Shown one piece after another: positions 43,498 to 54,377 of a DNA stretch of 64,000 nucleotides. Location of the stretch: assembly GCF_902635505.1 (NCBI RefSeq), contig NC_045431.1, forward strand, positions 6,727,001-6,791,000, given 5' to 3'. Each line of letters begins with the position of its first letter. Positions within the stretch are counted from its first letter, which is position 1. The DNA is from Sarcophilus harrisii (lineage: Eukaryota > Chordata > Mammalia > Dasyuromorphia > Dasyuridae). A program made the translations under genes and the position numbers. A model generated the notes under the pieces. That model searched no databases and had not been told where the DNA came from. It saw only the letters and a program-made list of their open reading frames with translations.

Positions 43498-44129
43498 GTT
43501 TAAGAGGCAAGGCTGGACCTATAGGACCAACTGGAGAGAAGGGGGACCAAGGAGAGACTGGGAAAAAGGGGCCCATAGGACCGGCCGGAGACAAAGGAGA
43601 TGTCGGTCCGGTGGGATTTCCTGGACCAAAGGGAGACCGAGGAGACCAGGGTGATCGAGGGGCTCCTGGGGTCTGCAGGTGTGGGGGCATCGTGCTCAAA
43701 TCTGCCTTTTCTGTCGGCATCACCACCAGTTACCCAGAAGAAAGATTACCCATCGTGTTCAACAAGGTCCTTTTCAATGAAGGGGAGCACTACAATCCCT
43801 CAACGGGAAAGTTCATCTGTGCGTTTCCAGGAATCTATTACTTCTCTTATGACATCACATTAGCCAATAAACATCTGGCCATTGGGCTGGTCCATAACGG
43901 ACAATTCAAGATAAAAACTTTCGATGCTAACACGGGGAACCACGATGTTGCCTCTGGCTCCACGGTGATCTACCTTCAACCAGAAGATGAAGTCTGGCTG
44001 GAGATCTTCTTTACAGACCAAAATGGCCTTTTCTCAGATCCAAGTTGGGCAGACAGTTTATTTTCTGGCTTTCTCTTATATGTTGACACCGATTACCTTG
44101 ACTCCTTATCCGAGGAGGAGGACTTATGA
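43498..44129 (+). CDS. C1QTNF7: C1QTNF7 coding exon 2: rest of collagen domain, C1q domain and stop
   Basis: This exon encodes residues 80-289. It completes the collagen domain (Gly38 to Pro136, 33 uninterrupted Gly-X-Y triplets in all, many of type GEK/GDR/GPK). The GVCRCGG motif (Cys139, Cys141) follows, then the globular C1q domain from about residue 144 to 280. Within it the block [20 protein letters not shown], followed by IYYFSY, fits the C1q signature, with Cys187 and aromatic core residues in place. The C-terminus is acidic ([12 protein letters not shown]). The acceptor is TTTTTGAAG|GT at 43497/43498, with a CTAAC branch-point-like motif at 43474-43478. Joined to exon 1, the frame is 870 nt: 289 residues and TGA, the same length as human CTRP7. 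There is no frameshift or premature stop. The family forms trimers through the C1q domain and higher oligomers through cysteines; CTRP7 is linked to metabolic regulation. The product is secreted. Confidence 0.97.
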
Positions 44130-44262
44130 AAGTGACTAAAAATCTGGAAATTTCCCTCCCTCATTATGCAAACTGAGATAAAATCTCATCTGGGAGCAAA
44201 AGCTGGTAGAACAGCACTGCCATGAAATGAAGGAACTACTAAAGAAAACCACGGATGTTTGC

Positions 44263-44268
44263 AATAAA
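44263..44268 (+). promoter_or_regulatory. C1QTNF7: Candidate polyadenylation signal, proximal
   Basis: Canonical AATAAA 134 nt after the stop codon. The following 30 nt lack a clear GU-rich element, so this may be a weak or unused site. Confidence 0.35.
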
Positions 44269-44384
44269 ATCCAGTGAAGGAAGAGGCTGTACCAAACAGC
44301 TGGGACCACACAGAATGAATTATGTAAAACAATAACCCCAGATATGAATTCCCTTGAAAGCAATGTTCATAAATATTTAAACAA

Positions 44385-44417
44385 ATTAAAGATAATGTCA
44401 ACAAATTTTATATTAAA
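44385..44417 (+). promoter_or_regulatory. C1QTNF7: Candidate polyadenylation signals, ATTAAA pair
   Basis: Two ATTAAA hexamers at 44385-44390 and 44412-44417. A T/GT-rich stretch (TATTGTCTTATTAAGCTTG) starts about 35 nt after the second, where a downstream element would be expected. Confidence 0.35.
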
Positions 44418-44851
44418 TACATTGAGTGATAAAACCAGCTGGCAGTAGTATTGTCTTATTAAGCTTGTTGGAATTACTTGTTTTTATCAGTTACTTAAAA
44501 GAATCATAACATGAGAGTGCAATGTCTTGGGTAATTCTCAGAAGGCAAAAATGCTTGTCAAAAACAAAAGATAAGAGACATGAAGCATTTTCTACAATGC
44601 AAAGTGGCAAGTTCAAAACTGCCAGTACAAATACTCCTGAGCTCTATTCTAAAGTCTAATGGGAGGAAGATCATTTCACCATTTTGTCTCACACCAACTA
44701 AAATCGGCAGTGCTACTTTCCATTCGGGTGAGATTAGATCCCTGAATCTAGGATTTGGGGATAAGAGGGGGGTCAGTTTACTGAAATCAGTTCCCCAAAA
44801 GCATGATGAAACTAAGGACCCACTGTACTTGTTTTCCCTGAGATTTCTGAA

Positions 44852-44857
44852 AATAAA
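44852..44857 (+). promoter_or_regulatory. C1QTNF7: Candidate polyadenylation signal, distal
   Basis: Canonical AATAAA (GAAAATAAAGGC). T/G-rich sequence (TTCTTCCTCTGTGTTAATTTG) begins about 25 nt later. It is a plausible distal end for the transcript. Confidence 0.35.
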
Positions 44858-44868
44858 GGCAAGCCTGC

Positions 44869-45589
44869 AACTTAATGATTAATTCTTCCTCTGTGTTAAT
44901 TTGAGCCTCCAATTCAACCCTGAACAAAGTCTACCAGTTTAATCAAAATCCTTTTTCAGCCATATACTTCTTTTCCTTTTTCACTTTTTTTCCACTGGCA
45001 GAAACTATTTTTATTCTACTCCCCTGCAAACACCAGCCAATCAGGTCATCAATTCCCTTCTCCCACCACCACTCCCTTGGGTCACATTAATAATGTTTCC
45101 ATTTTTCCTCACTCCCAGAGATATTTGTGATATTCAGCTCCCTCCCTTACTTCCTCTCTATTCATCAGTTCCTTTAATTTTCCCATTCGTATTTGTTCTC
45201 CTTTTTCCCTTCCAATTTCTCCTGTTATCCAAATAAGTTTCCTTTGGAAACCAGTTCCCTCTTCTGACTTCTTTCTTCCATTCTGTTCCACTCCCAAATA
45301 TTCATACTCTGTATGCCTCATTTTTCCTAATTCAGGTCAAGAACTCTGGTAGATGGGAAATGGAGATCTAGCTAGAAGAAAATTTGAGGGATCACCTATG
45401 TTTAGCTAACAGTTGAACCCTTGGAGATAGATAAGGCAATTTCTCTGAGACTTCTTGACAGAAAATCTCAGAGGACTGAGTCCTCAGGACAACCACAGCC
45501 ATCAGGATATGGAACCTCAAGAGGCATTGCTAAGATTTAATCAAGAAAGTCGATGAAAAGGAAATAATAATAATATATGACATTTTGAT
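44869..45589. other. Unassigned; may include further 3' UTR
   Basis: No repeat recognised. Pyrimidine-rich at 44900-45320. Confidence 0.4.
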
Positions 45590-45860
45590 AGCACCTTATG
45601 AGATCTGCAAAGTACTTTATGTACACTAACCAGTTTGGCTGAGAAATCACAGAACCATGGTAGAATTTTAAAGCCAAAAGAGACTTTAGAGATCATCTAG
45701 TTGGATTTCTTCATTTTTACAAAGAGGAAAATGAGAATCAAAAATATGAAAAGAGTTTCCCAATCGGTCAGCTCAAAAGCAATATGAGGACCTAAGGTCC
45801 ACTGCCTGGGATCCATTCCCACAACCTTCTTTACTATAAGATACTCAGTGTGCTTGATGT
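45590..45860 (-). repeat. MIR SINE, antisense
   Basis: TCTGCAAAGTACTTTATGTA, TAGAGATCATCTAGTTGGAT, TTTTTACAAAGAGGAAAATG, AGGACCTAAGGTCCACTGCC. Confidence 0.72.
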
Positions 45861-46250
45861 GTGCATACATATAGGTATGCAGTATAATTATATATGTATA
45901 TTTATACATAATGCCCACATATTGTATTATCATGTATATAATTTTAATTTATCTTTATTGTAATTTGCTAATGCCTTTTTTTGTTACTCAAAACTATTTT
46001 AAAAAAAAAACATATTTGCTCCAAAGGCTACTTCATTCATTTTCAAGTTCAAGTTTCTTTTGCTAGTTGTTAATTCAGAGGTGCACTTTGTTTTGAGAAA
46101 TCTGGGGGCAGGGGGGAGGAAGCTATTTCAGTTTTTAAATAAAGGAAAATGTTTTGTGCTTTTTCTACAAAAGAATTCCAAGGCACTTTTTTCTCTGTGC
46201 TCAAAAGAAAAAATTAACCCAGTGAAAGAGATTTTAATTAAAAAAAATAC

Positions 46251-46400
46251 TCAGTCATAATTATTTCTGAGAACTGCCTTATTATAAACACCACACAATT
46301 TCCTATTTTCATAAAAAAAGACAGTCATAATTATTTCTGAAAAATGCATCGTTATAGACACCACATAAACACATTTCCTATAAATACGTATTTTCATAAA
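46251..46400. repeat. Two-copy direct repeat, about 70-bp spacing
   Basis: AGTCATAATTATTTCTGA starts both copies (46253 and 46323). Each continues with TTATA(A/G)ACACCACA and ends TATTTTCATAAA. Copy 2 is about 15 bp longer. Confidence 0.88.
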
Positions 46401-46609
46401 GTCATAAAAAGATAGGAAATTCCAATAATATGAATGGCATTGTTTATGAAGTGAGACTCTATTAAAAAACAATCTGGACTTTTTCTGTGTAAGTGTTGTT
46501 AGGGTAGGGGACGGAGTGCCTTTTCAAATACATTTTCTCCTTATTGTGTCATATTTTTATTAGCACGTAAGATTCAGTTGCACTAGATTTCATTAAATCC
46601 CTATTGAGC

Positions 46610-46765
46610 TCAAGATTCTATGCTGATAAGAGATATAAAGTTAAGAAGAGACATGTTCCCTGCCCACAAGGAGTTTACATTGTAATTGTGGATAAAATTC
46701 GAAATAAAGTCTTCTGTGAGGCGAAGGGGAAGTTCATATTGGCAGAGGAGGTATGGTGAGAAAAG
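46610..46765 (+). repeat. Fragment of the unassigned marsupial repeat
   Basis: AAGAGACATGTTCCCTGCCC, ACAAGGAGTTTACATTGTAA; same family as 11640 and 53080. Confidence 0.6.
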
Positions 46766-47579
46766 GAAAAACTCAGACTGCATCAACAGAACCTCGAAAT
46801 AGCTGGTGAAAGAGTGAAAAAATCCAAACATTCTGTTGTCATGTGATTCTACATGATTTCAAACAGCTGTTCTAGCCTGAACATTTTCCCCAACTGGGGT
46901 GATTGATTTTTTTTAATAGTTGAATTGATTGGTTATTTTCATGTTGTGTAGATGTGGCCTGCTTGTAAATTTTTCAAACTGAATCCCATCGTGATTTTAG
47001 TTCTTTATCTTTAATTTTAAATGAATGAATATTCTCAGAAAAAAATCCTTTTCATTTTTCCAGATCAAATGATCCTTAATAGTAATACTATTATACATGT
47101 AACAATATAAGCAATCATTTTTCATAATTATAGAGAAAGAATAACTTTGAAAAGCATTAGTTCCATGGAACCCAAAAGAGAAGACTAAATGCAATTACTC
47201 CTACTAATTTAATGAAATCACAGAAATAGGAGATTGAAAAAATATCTTAGGTCACTTGCTCTATTTCTTTTTTGAATTTTCCTTCTCATCACTTTGAAAT
47301 AGATAAACTAGTCCCATTTGAAATTAGTCAATGTGATTTCCTTCCTTTTTATTAGGAAACACATTATTCTCCTTTAGAAAAGTGTTTGCTTTCATGCTAA
47401 TCCATTGTGTTGCCAGTTAATTTTTCCCCCTCACCTCATTGCATCTACATTGGCTGATACCATACAGCCACTAAAGAATGGGTTGTACCTGGAGCACCCC
47501 TTGGATGCAATTAATTTGTTGCATCCCATAGATATGGACTCTTCCCAGGCAGGATATGTCATTTCCTGCTTGTATTTTT
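46766..47579. other. Non-coding, no feature recognised
   Basis: AT-rich; 47400-47579 may be a decayed leftward extension of the L2. Confidence 0.4.
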
Positions 47580-47870
47580 GGACCACACAAGGTGTCCTCA
47601 GACACTCTCCTCCTCATCTCTACCTGTTAGAATTCTTTCCAAGCAGAGCTCCAATATTACCCCCATCGGGGCTTTCCCTGATTTCTCCAAGTTTAGCTAC
47701 TCTCTCCTTTTTGAAATGGTTGTGAATTATTTTATACTGTATTGACATTATTTCCCAATATTATATCATTTTCTTGAGGGGAGGTACTATTTTGTCTTTA
47801 TCTTTGCATATCCAATACCTACCACAATTCCTTGCACAGAACAGATATATATTTAATGTCACTGAATTTA
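47580..47870 (+). repeat. L2 LINE 3' end
   Basis: CTACCTGTTAGAATTCTTTC, CAAGCAGAGCTCCAATATTA, GGGGCTTTCCCTGATTTCTC, TTGAGGGGAGGTACTATTTT, TATCCAATACCTACCACAAT. Confidence 0.85.
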
Positions 47871-48299
47871 ACTGACGTATATTATGTTCAGGAGCAATTT
47901 AGACAAACCCTCCTGATTTGGGTCTAGGAGATCACTTGTTCTTGCCCAGTTCTCCTGCGGGGGGAGTTGTAAAATTAGCTATTTCTTTTTCTGTCCATCC
48001 TCCATTTTCTAAAGCTAAACATTGTTTTTTATCCAATGAGATATTTTCCTATAATACCAAAAGGAAAAAGGTTTGGAATTGCCTTCTAGCTTTCTCTTCA
48101 GGGGAAAATCCAAGAGAGGCTGAGGACAATCAGTGTCTTCCTTTACACAGTTCATATGCTCCCAAAAATGTGTGTGTAGATTGCCTGCTCAGTGCATTAA
48201 GTAAGCTAGCCATCTAAAGAGGTGAATCCTTGTGGCAGTTCAAAAAATATTTTGTAATCAAGTGATCAGCAATTCAGCAACCATTGATTAATTGTCCAA
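47871..48299. other. Non-coding, no feature recognised
   Basis: No gene or known repeat recognised. Confidence 0.4.
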
Positions 48300-48390
48300 T
48301 TTATGGAAGGTGGTGGTTGATGCACAAAGATGGAAAGTAACACTGCCTTTGGCCTCAGGGAGCTTACAATCACACTCTGATGTATTAATT
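48300..48390 (+). repeat. Fragment of the unassigned marsupial repeat
   Basis: CAAAGATGGAAAGTAACACT, TTGGCCTCAGGGAGCTTACA. Confidence 0.55.
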
Positions 48391-48394
48391 TCAT

Positions 48395-48680
48395 AATCAT
48401 GGAATTGTGAGTCGGAAGAAACTTCCAGATCATCTCATCCTGCCCTTACTGTTGCCCACAGGGAACTGAAATCCATAGACTTTGAATGACTTGTTCTCAA
48501 ATCATAAAAGTAGAATCACAGATTTAGAGCAGGGGAGCGCTAATCAGAGAAACTGGACCCGAGTCATGTGGCGGAGCCACGATTAGAAGTCAGGACCTTT
48601 CCATTGTACCACACGATCTCCCCCTAATAAAGTAGCCCCGCCTAAATTTGAACTCAAGTCTTCTGACTCCCAGGCCAATG
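48395..48680 (-). repeat. MIR/CORE-SINE fragments, antisense
   Basis: AGAAACTTCCAGATCATCTC, TTTGAATGACTTGTTCTCAA, AAGTCAGGACCTTTCCATTG. A second fragment (AAATTTGAACTCAAGTCTTC) lies at 48640-48680. Confidence 0.7.
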
Positions 48681-49129
48681 GGAGGCTTTTTGAATAAAGT
48701 GTTCTTAAAGGAAAGCAAATCCCTAGACTTCCTTTCGACCCCATGGTGCTCCTAGTGTCATACTAAAAGTAAAAGGTAAATCCAAGAATCATACATTGTC
48801 CCAGCAATGGCAGTTTGTGCCATTGTTGCTGTTGTTATTTGGGGGAAGAAGGGTTAGTAGTTATCTCAGCTGGTGACTGGGAATGCTTAGTCTATACCGT
48901 GTCTGTCAGATGACGACTGTAGCTTTTTCCTTTAAGCATTTGTCCTATGATTAGCCACACTAGAATGCCTTACAGGGAAAGGGGGGCCCATTTTACTGAG
49001 AGGACTCCAGCTAAATCTGCCCACCTTCCTTACGGGCGGCCCAAAAGACTCCAAAAGGCATTCTCTTACTCCAACTCCTTCCCATAATGGCCACTGCAAT
49101 TCCGTTTTATTGTTGCCATGAATCAGGGC
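48681..49129. other. Non-coding, no feature recognised
   Basis: No gene or known repeat recognised. Confidence 0.4.
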
Positions 49130-49315
49130 ATCAACATCCAGGAAATATCTCGGGAATCAGCTTATCCAACTCCATCCTTCTACAGGGGAGGGCACTAGGA
49201 CCCAAAGAGGTAAAGCCATCTACCAGGGCCACCCCATAATTCTTTGGTAGATCTGGGATATCAAAACAGTATCCTTGACTTCTCAACCCAACGTCCCTTC
49301 TATTCACAGAGTCAT
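49130..49315 (-). repeat. MIR SINE, antisense, decayed
   Basis: CAGCTTATCCAACTCCATCC, GGGCACTAGGACCCAAAGAG, TTCTCAACCCAACGTCCCTT. Confidence 0.6.
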
Positions 49316-49811
49316 GAGATCTGAGAACTGGAAGGAACAGCAGTATTTTTAAAGCACTTGCCCCAGTGCCTGACATGGATCAGACATTATAGAAATGCAT
49401 CTTTCCTTCTCTTCTAGTCCAACTCTTACCTGAAAAGGAATACCCACTGATATAGACCCAGCCAGTGGTCCTCCAGTCCCTGCTTGATGACCTTCCACGA
49501 GGGCAATCACAGCACCAAACCCAGAAAAATCTGCAGGTTCCCCTAGTCCACTACTCGGCGTTACAACAGCAAGCTCAGAATTCCAAGTACCCCGACTCCA
49601 TATTCTGTTAGTAATGGAGAAGTCATTGAACATCTCAATGCTCTAAGCAACTCCCTCTGGAGGCTACATTGGAGATGAGGCTACATTCATCTGCTTTGGT
49701 AGAGGAAGGTTGTTCTCTGAAAATTTTGACAGTTGGTACTAGATATATCTTTTTTGAGGCTGACTGACATCTGAAGTAGCCAAAGGGAAGAAACAAAAGA
49801 ACTCTGAAGGG
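49316..49811. other. Mostly unrecognised
   Basis: 49335-49410 may be a MIR/L2-type 3' fragment (CCCAGTGCCTGACATGGATC). The rest is unassigned. Confidence 0.4.
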
Positions 49812-50005
49812 TACTTCGTTGTTCAGTCATTTTAGTCACATCCAACTTTTGGTTGGACATGACCCCAACATTTGGGGTTTTCTTGGTAAAGCTCCAAGAG
49901 TGATGTGCCATGTCCTTCTCCAGTACATTTTTACAGAGGAAGAAACAGGGTTAAGTGACTTGTCCTGGCTCACACAGCTTCTAAGTGTCTGAAGCCTTAT
50001 CCCTC
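49812..50005 (-). repeat. MAR1-type CORE-SINE, antisense, 5'-truncated
   Basis: GTTGTTCAGTCATTTTAGTC, TTTGGGGTTTTCTTGGTAAA, GGGTTAAGTGACTTGTCCTG. A short internal duplication (CCAACTTTTGGTTGGACATG) lies in the RTE-like part. Confidence 0.9.
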
Positions 50006-50044
50006 TGCTGCTTTAACACAAGAGCATCTTGGTCCATAGCCCAT

Positions 50045-50265
50045 AAGGGCCCTGTGTAAGAATAATGTTGACTCACATGTTCATAAGGTTTATAAAGTAC
50101 ATTAAAGTTTATAAAAGCGTTCTTCTCACATCAGTCCCGTAAACACTCAGGGAACATAAACTCATGGTTCTATCGTAAATGTCAGAGCTAGAATTGAAGA
50201 CTCATTCTTCTGATTGCCAACCCAGTGCTGGTTTTCTGCTGTACTGTCCAGCCTCCCCAAGCTGT
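50045..50265 (-). repeat. MIR SINE, antisense
   Basis: AAGGTTTATAAAGTACATTA, AAATGTCAGAGCTAGAATTG, TTCTGCTGTACTGTCCAGCC. Confidence 0.65.
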
Positions 50266-50960
50266 TTTAGAAACACTAGAACAAGAGTGGGCACATCCCA
50301 CATCCTCAAGGTCTCCATTTACTGTATTTTCTCATCTGGGATCTCTGGGAAGTGAAAAGTTTTGCCGCTGAGACTCCAGTGATCTCTCATGGGGCAATGC
50401 TCCCTAATGGCTCAGTGCAGAGATGGCCCCGGTGATTCTGCCCTCACTTTTGGCAGGTCAGCCCCCTTTTATAAGCCAGTAATTAGACAAATCATGTGCT
50501 AACTTCTGTCTTCCAAAGAACAGCGCGGTCTCAGTGAATTACAGTTTCGTTTTTAAACCTCAGACCTACTGGATCTTCAGGACGGTTACCCAGTTACACT
50601 TGTTAAAAGTCATGGACCCACGAAGTAAAGACACAGAATTTAAGGACATGATCATCTGCAACTGTCAGTTCATCAGGCCATTGTGCAAAAATGTCCCTGA
50701 AATTGGCTCTTGGAGTAGTATATTTCAAGGGAACCTTAAAAGCAAGATAAGGCTGAATACAGACCTACATTAAAAAGGGGGGATCTAACCCTGAACAAAA
50801 GAAAAGGGGGTAGTAGTAAGACTCGAATGACTTCATTTTATGGAGATTTTATAAGACTTTGGCTATATGGGCTTGGAATTATTAACCCAGTGGGTTAGTT
50901 CTTTATGAGGTAATGTGCAAACCAATCCAATCCAATCCAGTCTTTCTGATATATGAAGAC
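50266..50960. other. Non-coding, no feature recognised
   Basis: The 79-codon open frame at 50534-50773 has no family resemblance that I can see. Confidence 0.4.
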
Positions 50961-50964
50961 TGTT

Positions 50965-51165
50965 CAGAAATTCTTAACTTGGGGTTCATGGACTTGGCTT
51001 TTGTAAAATATTTTGACAGCTGAACTTCAATATAACTCAGCTCCTTTGTACTCCTGTGTATTTGATTTTAGTATTTAAATACATCATTCAGAAAAGGGGT
51101 TCATAGGCTTCACCAGATTGCCAAAGAGGCCCAAGAAATGAAATAGGTCCAGAGTCCCTATTCTG
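50965..51165 (+). mobile_element. hAT-like non-autonomous DNA element, copy B
   Basis: Left end ATTCTTAACTTGGGGTTCAT, internal TATTTTGACAGCTGAACTTC, TCCTGTGTATTTGATTTTAG, right part GGTTCATAGGCTTCACCAGA, TTGCCAAAGAGGCCCAAGAA. It matches an ancient mammalian element with the same order. Confidence 0.75.
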
Positions 51166-51330
51166 GTTCTTCCATTTGAATGGCAAAATTTAGAGAAATC
51201 AAGATTTGAACAACTTTATTTGTCTGCTTTAAAAAGTGATCTGGAAGGAATCATGCAAGAATGAGAGAGGGAAGGGTATTAAACTGTTAAACATATTTTA
51301 AATGTGCATTATTATAAATAATATGACATG

Positions 51331-51570
51331 GGCAGCTGGGTGGAACACTGGATAAAGAACCAGGCTTGGAATCAGGAAGGCTCATGAGCCTTCATGAGTT
51401 CAAATCCAGCTGTGGGACTCTGGGTTTAATCGCTTAACTCTATTTGCCTCCGTCTCCTCATCTGTAAAGTGAGTTGGGGAAAGAAATGGCAAATCCCTCC
51501 AGCATCTCTGCCAAGAAAACCCCACATAGGGTCACAAAGAATCAGGAGCAATTAAAGCACCAACAACCAC
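51331..51570 (+). repeat. MAR1-type CORE-SINE
   Basis: GGCAGCTGGGTGGAACACTG, TTGGAATCAGGAAGGCTCAT, GAAAGAAATGGCAAATCCCT, CACAAAGAATCAGGAGCAAT. An internal duplication of CATGAGCCTTCATGAG distinguishes this copy. Confidence 0.93.
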
Positions 51571-51574
51571 CCCA

Positions 51575-51945
51575 CTATGGCGTAGTAGAACAAGCACCAA
51601 AGTGGGCATCCAGAGACTGGGGGTTTAATGCCGGATCTGCCACTAATTAGTCACATGAGGCAGAATCAGTGCGATGAAAAAGACCCAGATTTGGGTCCCC
51701 CAATTGTGGCTCCATTCTGTATTACCTGGAGACTTCTGAGAACCATTAGTACTTTCTTAGCCTCATCAACAGTAAAATGGGGGAGTCAGATTAGAAGAGT
51801 TGCTGAGTCCTTTCCAAATCTAAATCTATGATCCCATGACCCCAAACAATCCACTGGCCACTCGGGGCCTCACTTTTCACCCCTGTAAAAGTAATCAGTT
51901 GGATTTATGATCTCAGAGGTCGCTTCCCAATCCAGCAATTCGTGT
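51575..51945 (+). repeat. MIR SINE fragments
   Basis: TAGTAGAACAAGCACCAAAG, ATGCCGGATCTGCCACTAAT, CTCATCAACAGTAAAATGGG, CTAAATCTATGATCCCATGA; a second short fragment follows at 51850-51945. Confidence 0.7.
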
Positions 51946-53079
51946 TTCTTAGAACACTGTATACTGCTGCAAGAATGGGAGGAAGCAGCCAATCTCCCTA
52001 TGCTACGAAAGGCGTGACATTTTTATTTTACCCCATTCACAATGAAAAACATTGGAAAATGCATTTGGCTTTGTTTTATATCTCCACTGGAAGGATATAG
52101 AAGAGACAAGAGTTTCCAGAGAAAACACACAGTCTTTGTTTTCAAAATAAATTTTAAGTAGACCCTTGTAGGCAGGTTTGATCGATCGAAACTATTGGCA
52201 GACAGGATTCTAGATAGTTGGCATTCTGGATGGTCAGATTTTGACCATATATTCATCTTACTTTTCCTAAGCTAATTTAGCTGTGGAATACTCTGGACTT
52301 TGAAATGGATTGGCTGAATCCATGAATTCTTATCTGGTTTGGAGGATAGGGACACATGGATCAAGCCAGGATGGAGGAGAATTAGGGAAATTCCCAAGTG
52401 AAATAATGCATATTATATTTATTGTTGTATTAAAAAACCATCTATAATATGTTCTTGACATGTATGGAATTTCATGCTTAATAATTTAGAAAGTCAAAAA
52501 TAACTAATATCAACATTTTAAACACAGTATCTATTCTCATATTAAATTCAATAGTTCTGAATACAATTAACTTTGGTTCAATCTATCAAAATAAGTATTT
52601 TAGTAATAACTACTACTTTGTGGCCAATGAAATCCAATTCTATAACATTAAGTAGGGTTGGGTGAAAAATAAACATGGATAAGAAATAAACAATAGGGAG
52701 AGGTCAGACCGTAAACACATAGGGTGGGCCCATATTGGTAGATCAAATCTTCCACAAATGGCTTCCACAGACCAAGGGGCATAGGATTAGAAAGATTATA
52801 TAATTCATATTGTAGTCCAATCACTAAGTTCAATAGAGAAATATAAGTTGCTACTCCTATTTTTTAATGTATAAACTAAAGATGTCATTGAATGGTCTTT
52901 TATAGCACTTAAGAAGCCATTATAGGTTCCAGACTTGCCCCCAAAGTGTTGGTGCACATAAGTTATTAAAGTTTTCAAGTGCACTAAAACTTTAAGATCC
53001 TATAGACTTTTCCCAGCCCTATATTTGAGTTGCCAACTGTAGTACATAAAATTTGGTGGAGTCCAAAGCTTTATGGCAA
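51946..53079. other. AT-rich non-coding, no feature recognised
   Basis: About 1.1 kb with no gene or named repeat. 52960-52995 contains AAGTTTTCAAGTGCACTAAA followed by ACTTTAAGAT, a short repeat-like motif. Confidence 0.4.
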
Positions 53080-53490
53080 TCAATCAATGTTTTTCAGTGT
53101 CTCATACATCTTAGTTGCTATAGTAAGCTCTGGGGACACAAAAAGAGGCAAAAAAAAAAATCCCCTTAATGGGAATCTAATGGGAATTACATTGAAAACA
53201 TGCAAACAAATATATACAAAGCAAGCTTTATGCTGAATAAATAGGAAATAAATAACAGTCGTCACTATAATTAAGAAGGATTGGCAAAGGCTTCCAGTAA
53301 AAGATGAAATTTTATCTAGAAAGTAGGGGGCCTACAGGTGAAGCAGAAGAGGGAATAAACATGGAGGGCAGTCAGAGAAATGCCTGTAGCCAAGAGCTGG
53401 CTCGAAGACCAGCCAAGAGGCCAGGGCTGAAGAAGACCTGTTGGGGAGTCAAGTGGAAGAAGACTGGAACAGGAGGAAAGGACTAGGCTC
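53080..53490 (+). repeat. Unassigned marsupial interspersed repeat, longest short-type copy
   Basis: AGCTCTGGGGACACAAAAAG, TGCAAACAAATATATACAAA, TTGGCAAAGGCTTCCAGTAA, GAGGGCAGTCAGAGAAATGC, AGAAGACTGGAACAGGAGGA. The order matches a marsupial family whose class I cannot assign. Confidence 0.7.
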
Positions 53491-53689
53491 CCAAAGCTTC
53501 TCCAGAAGTTTCCCTTAGACGTCTTACTTTCTGCCCTATACTATGTCTATAAGGTAATAGCTATTTGTATAACTAGAGATGTCTGTACGTTTACATGACA
53601 TTATCTGCAAATGAACGGCGCGGTAAGGAAGAAACATGGTACCACTGGGTTCACAGGCAGAGGACACAATCACACTTCTAGGACTTAGG

Positions 53690-53930
53690 GGCTGGCAGCT
53701 GCTGATGCAGTGGAGAGAGCAGCACCGAGCCTGGACTCAGGATGACCGAAATTCAAATCCAGTCTCAGACACTCAGGAGCTGTGGGACCACAGGCACAGT
53801 CCTTTAATCCTGATTGCCTCGGTTTCCTCATCTATAAAATGAGCTGGAGAAGGAAATAACAAATGAGTATCTTTGCCAAGAAAACCTAAACAGGAGCACA
53901 ACTAAAACAACTGAGCAACAACAATAATGA
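53690..53930 (+). repeat. MAR1-type CORE-SINE
   Basis: AGCTGCTGATGCAGTGGAGA, GGACTCAGGATGACCGAAAT, CTCGGTTTCCTCATCTATAA, AATGAGCTGGAGAAGGAAAT, tail ACTGAGCAACAACAAT. Confidence 0.93.
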
Positions 53931-54324
53931 CCTTGGAAAGGTCATTTCGCTTTCCTTCCTTATCCATACAATGAGGTAGAATAGACCCTCTCAAAAGGAG
54001 CGGCTTCTGACTTCTAACTTGGAAAACAAGGAAATCAACTCTCAGAAAAAAGGACAACTCTAAGTCAGAGGACGGGTTATTTTTTAAAGTATGGAAGGAC
54101 ATATGGCATTCTATCTTTTAGTATAAAGTGACCGAAGGCATGGGCCATAGGGTTAGTAACATCCTTGATGGGCAGTGTGGTCTTGGAGTGCAGTCCTCCA
54201 TGTGCCAAACTGTGCGTTAAACACATAAGGTGTTTGCTAGAATGTTATTTGGTTATTAGATTGGTTCTTTTTATCTTTAGTGAATTGAATTGAGGTGACT
54301 TGCTCCAGCCTAAAAGTTGAGATC

Positions 54325-54376
54325 ATACAATCTATGAGTTTCAGAGCTAGAAGGACCTTGAAGATCGTCTCCCTCA
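54325..54376 (-). repeat. MIR SINE, antisense, part split off by a hAT insertion
   Basis: ATGAGTTTCAGAGCTAGAAG, GACCTTGAAGATCGTCT; it resumes at 54570. Confidence 0.65.
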
Positions 54377-54377
54377 G

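Larger units (their letters stand above)
44130..44868 (+). other. C1QTNF7: C1QTNF7 3' UTR, probable extent
   Basis: The non-coding sequence directly after the TGA stop is free of recognisable repeats. It contains several polyadenylation hexamers: AATAAA at 44263-44268, ATTAAA at 44385-44390 and 44412-44417, and AATAAA at 44852-44857. Which one is used cannot be told from sequence, so the end given here is only the last hexamer plus a few bases. Longer 3' UTRs are possible. Confidence 0.5.

Noticed and set aside
43463-43726. Minus-strand Pro/Ser/Gly-rich frame
   Set aside because: It is the complement of the collagen Gly-X-Y repeats of C1QTNF7.
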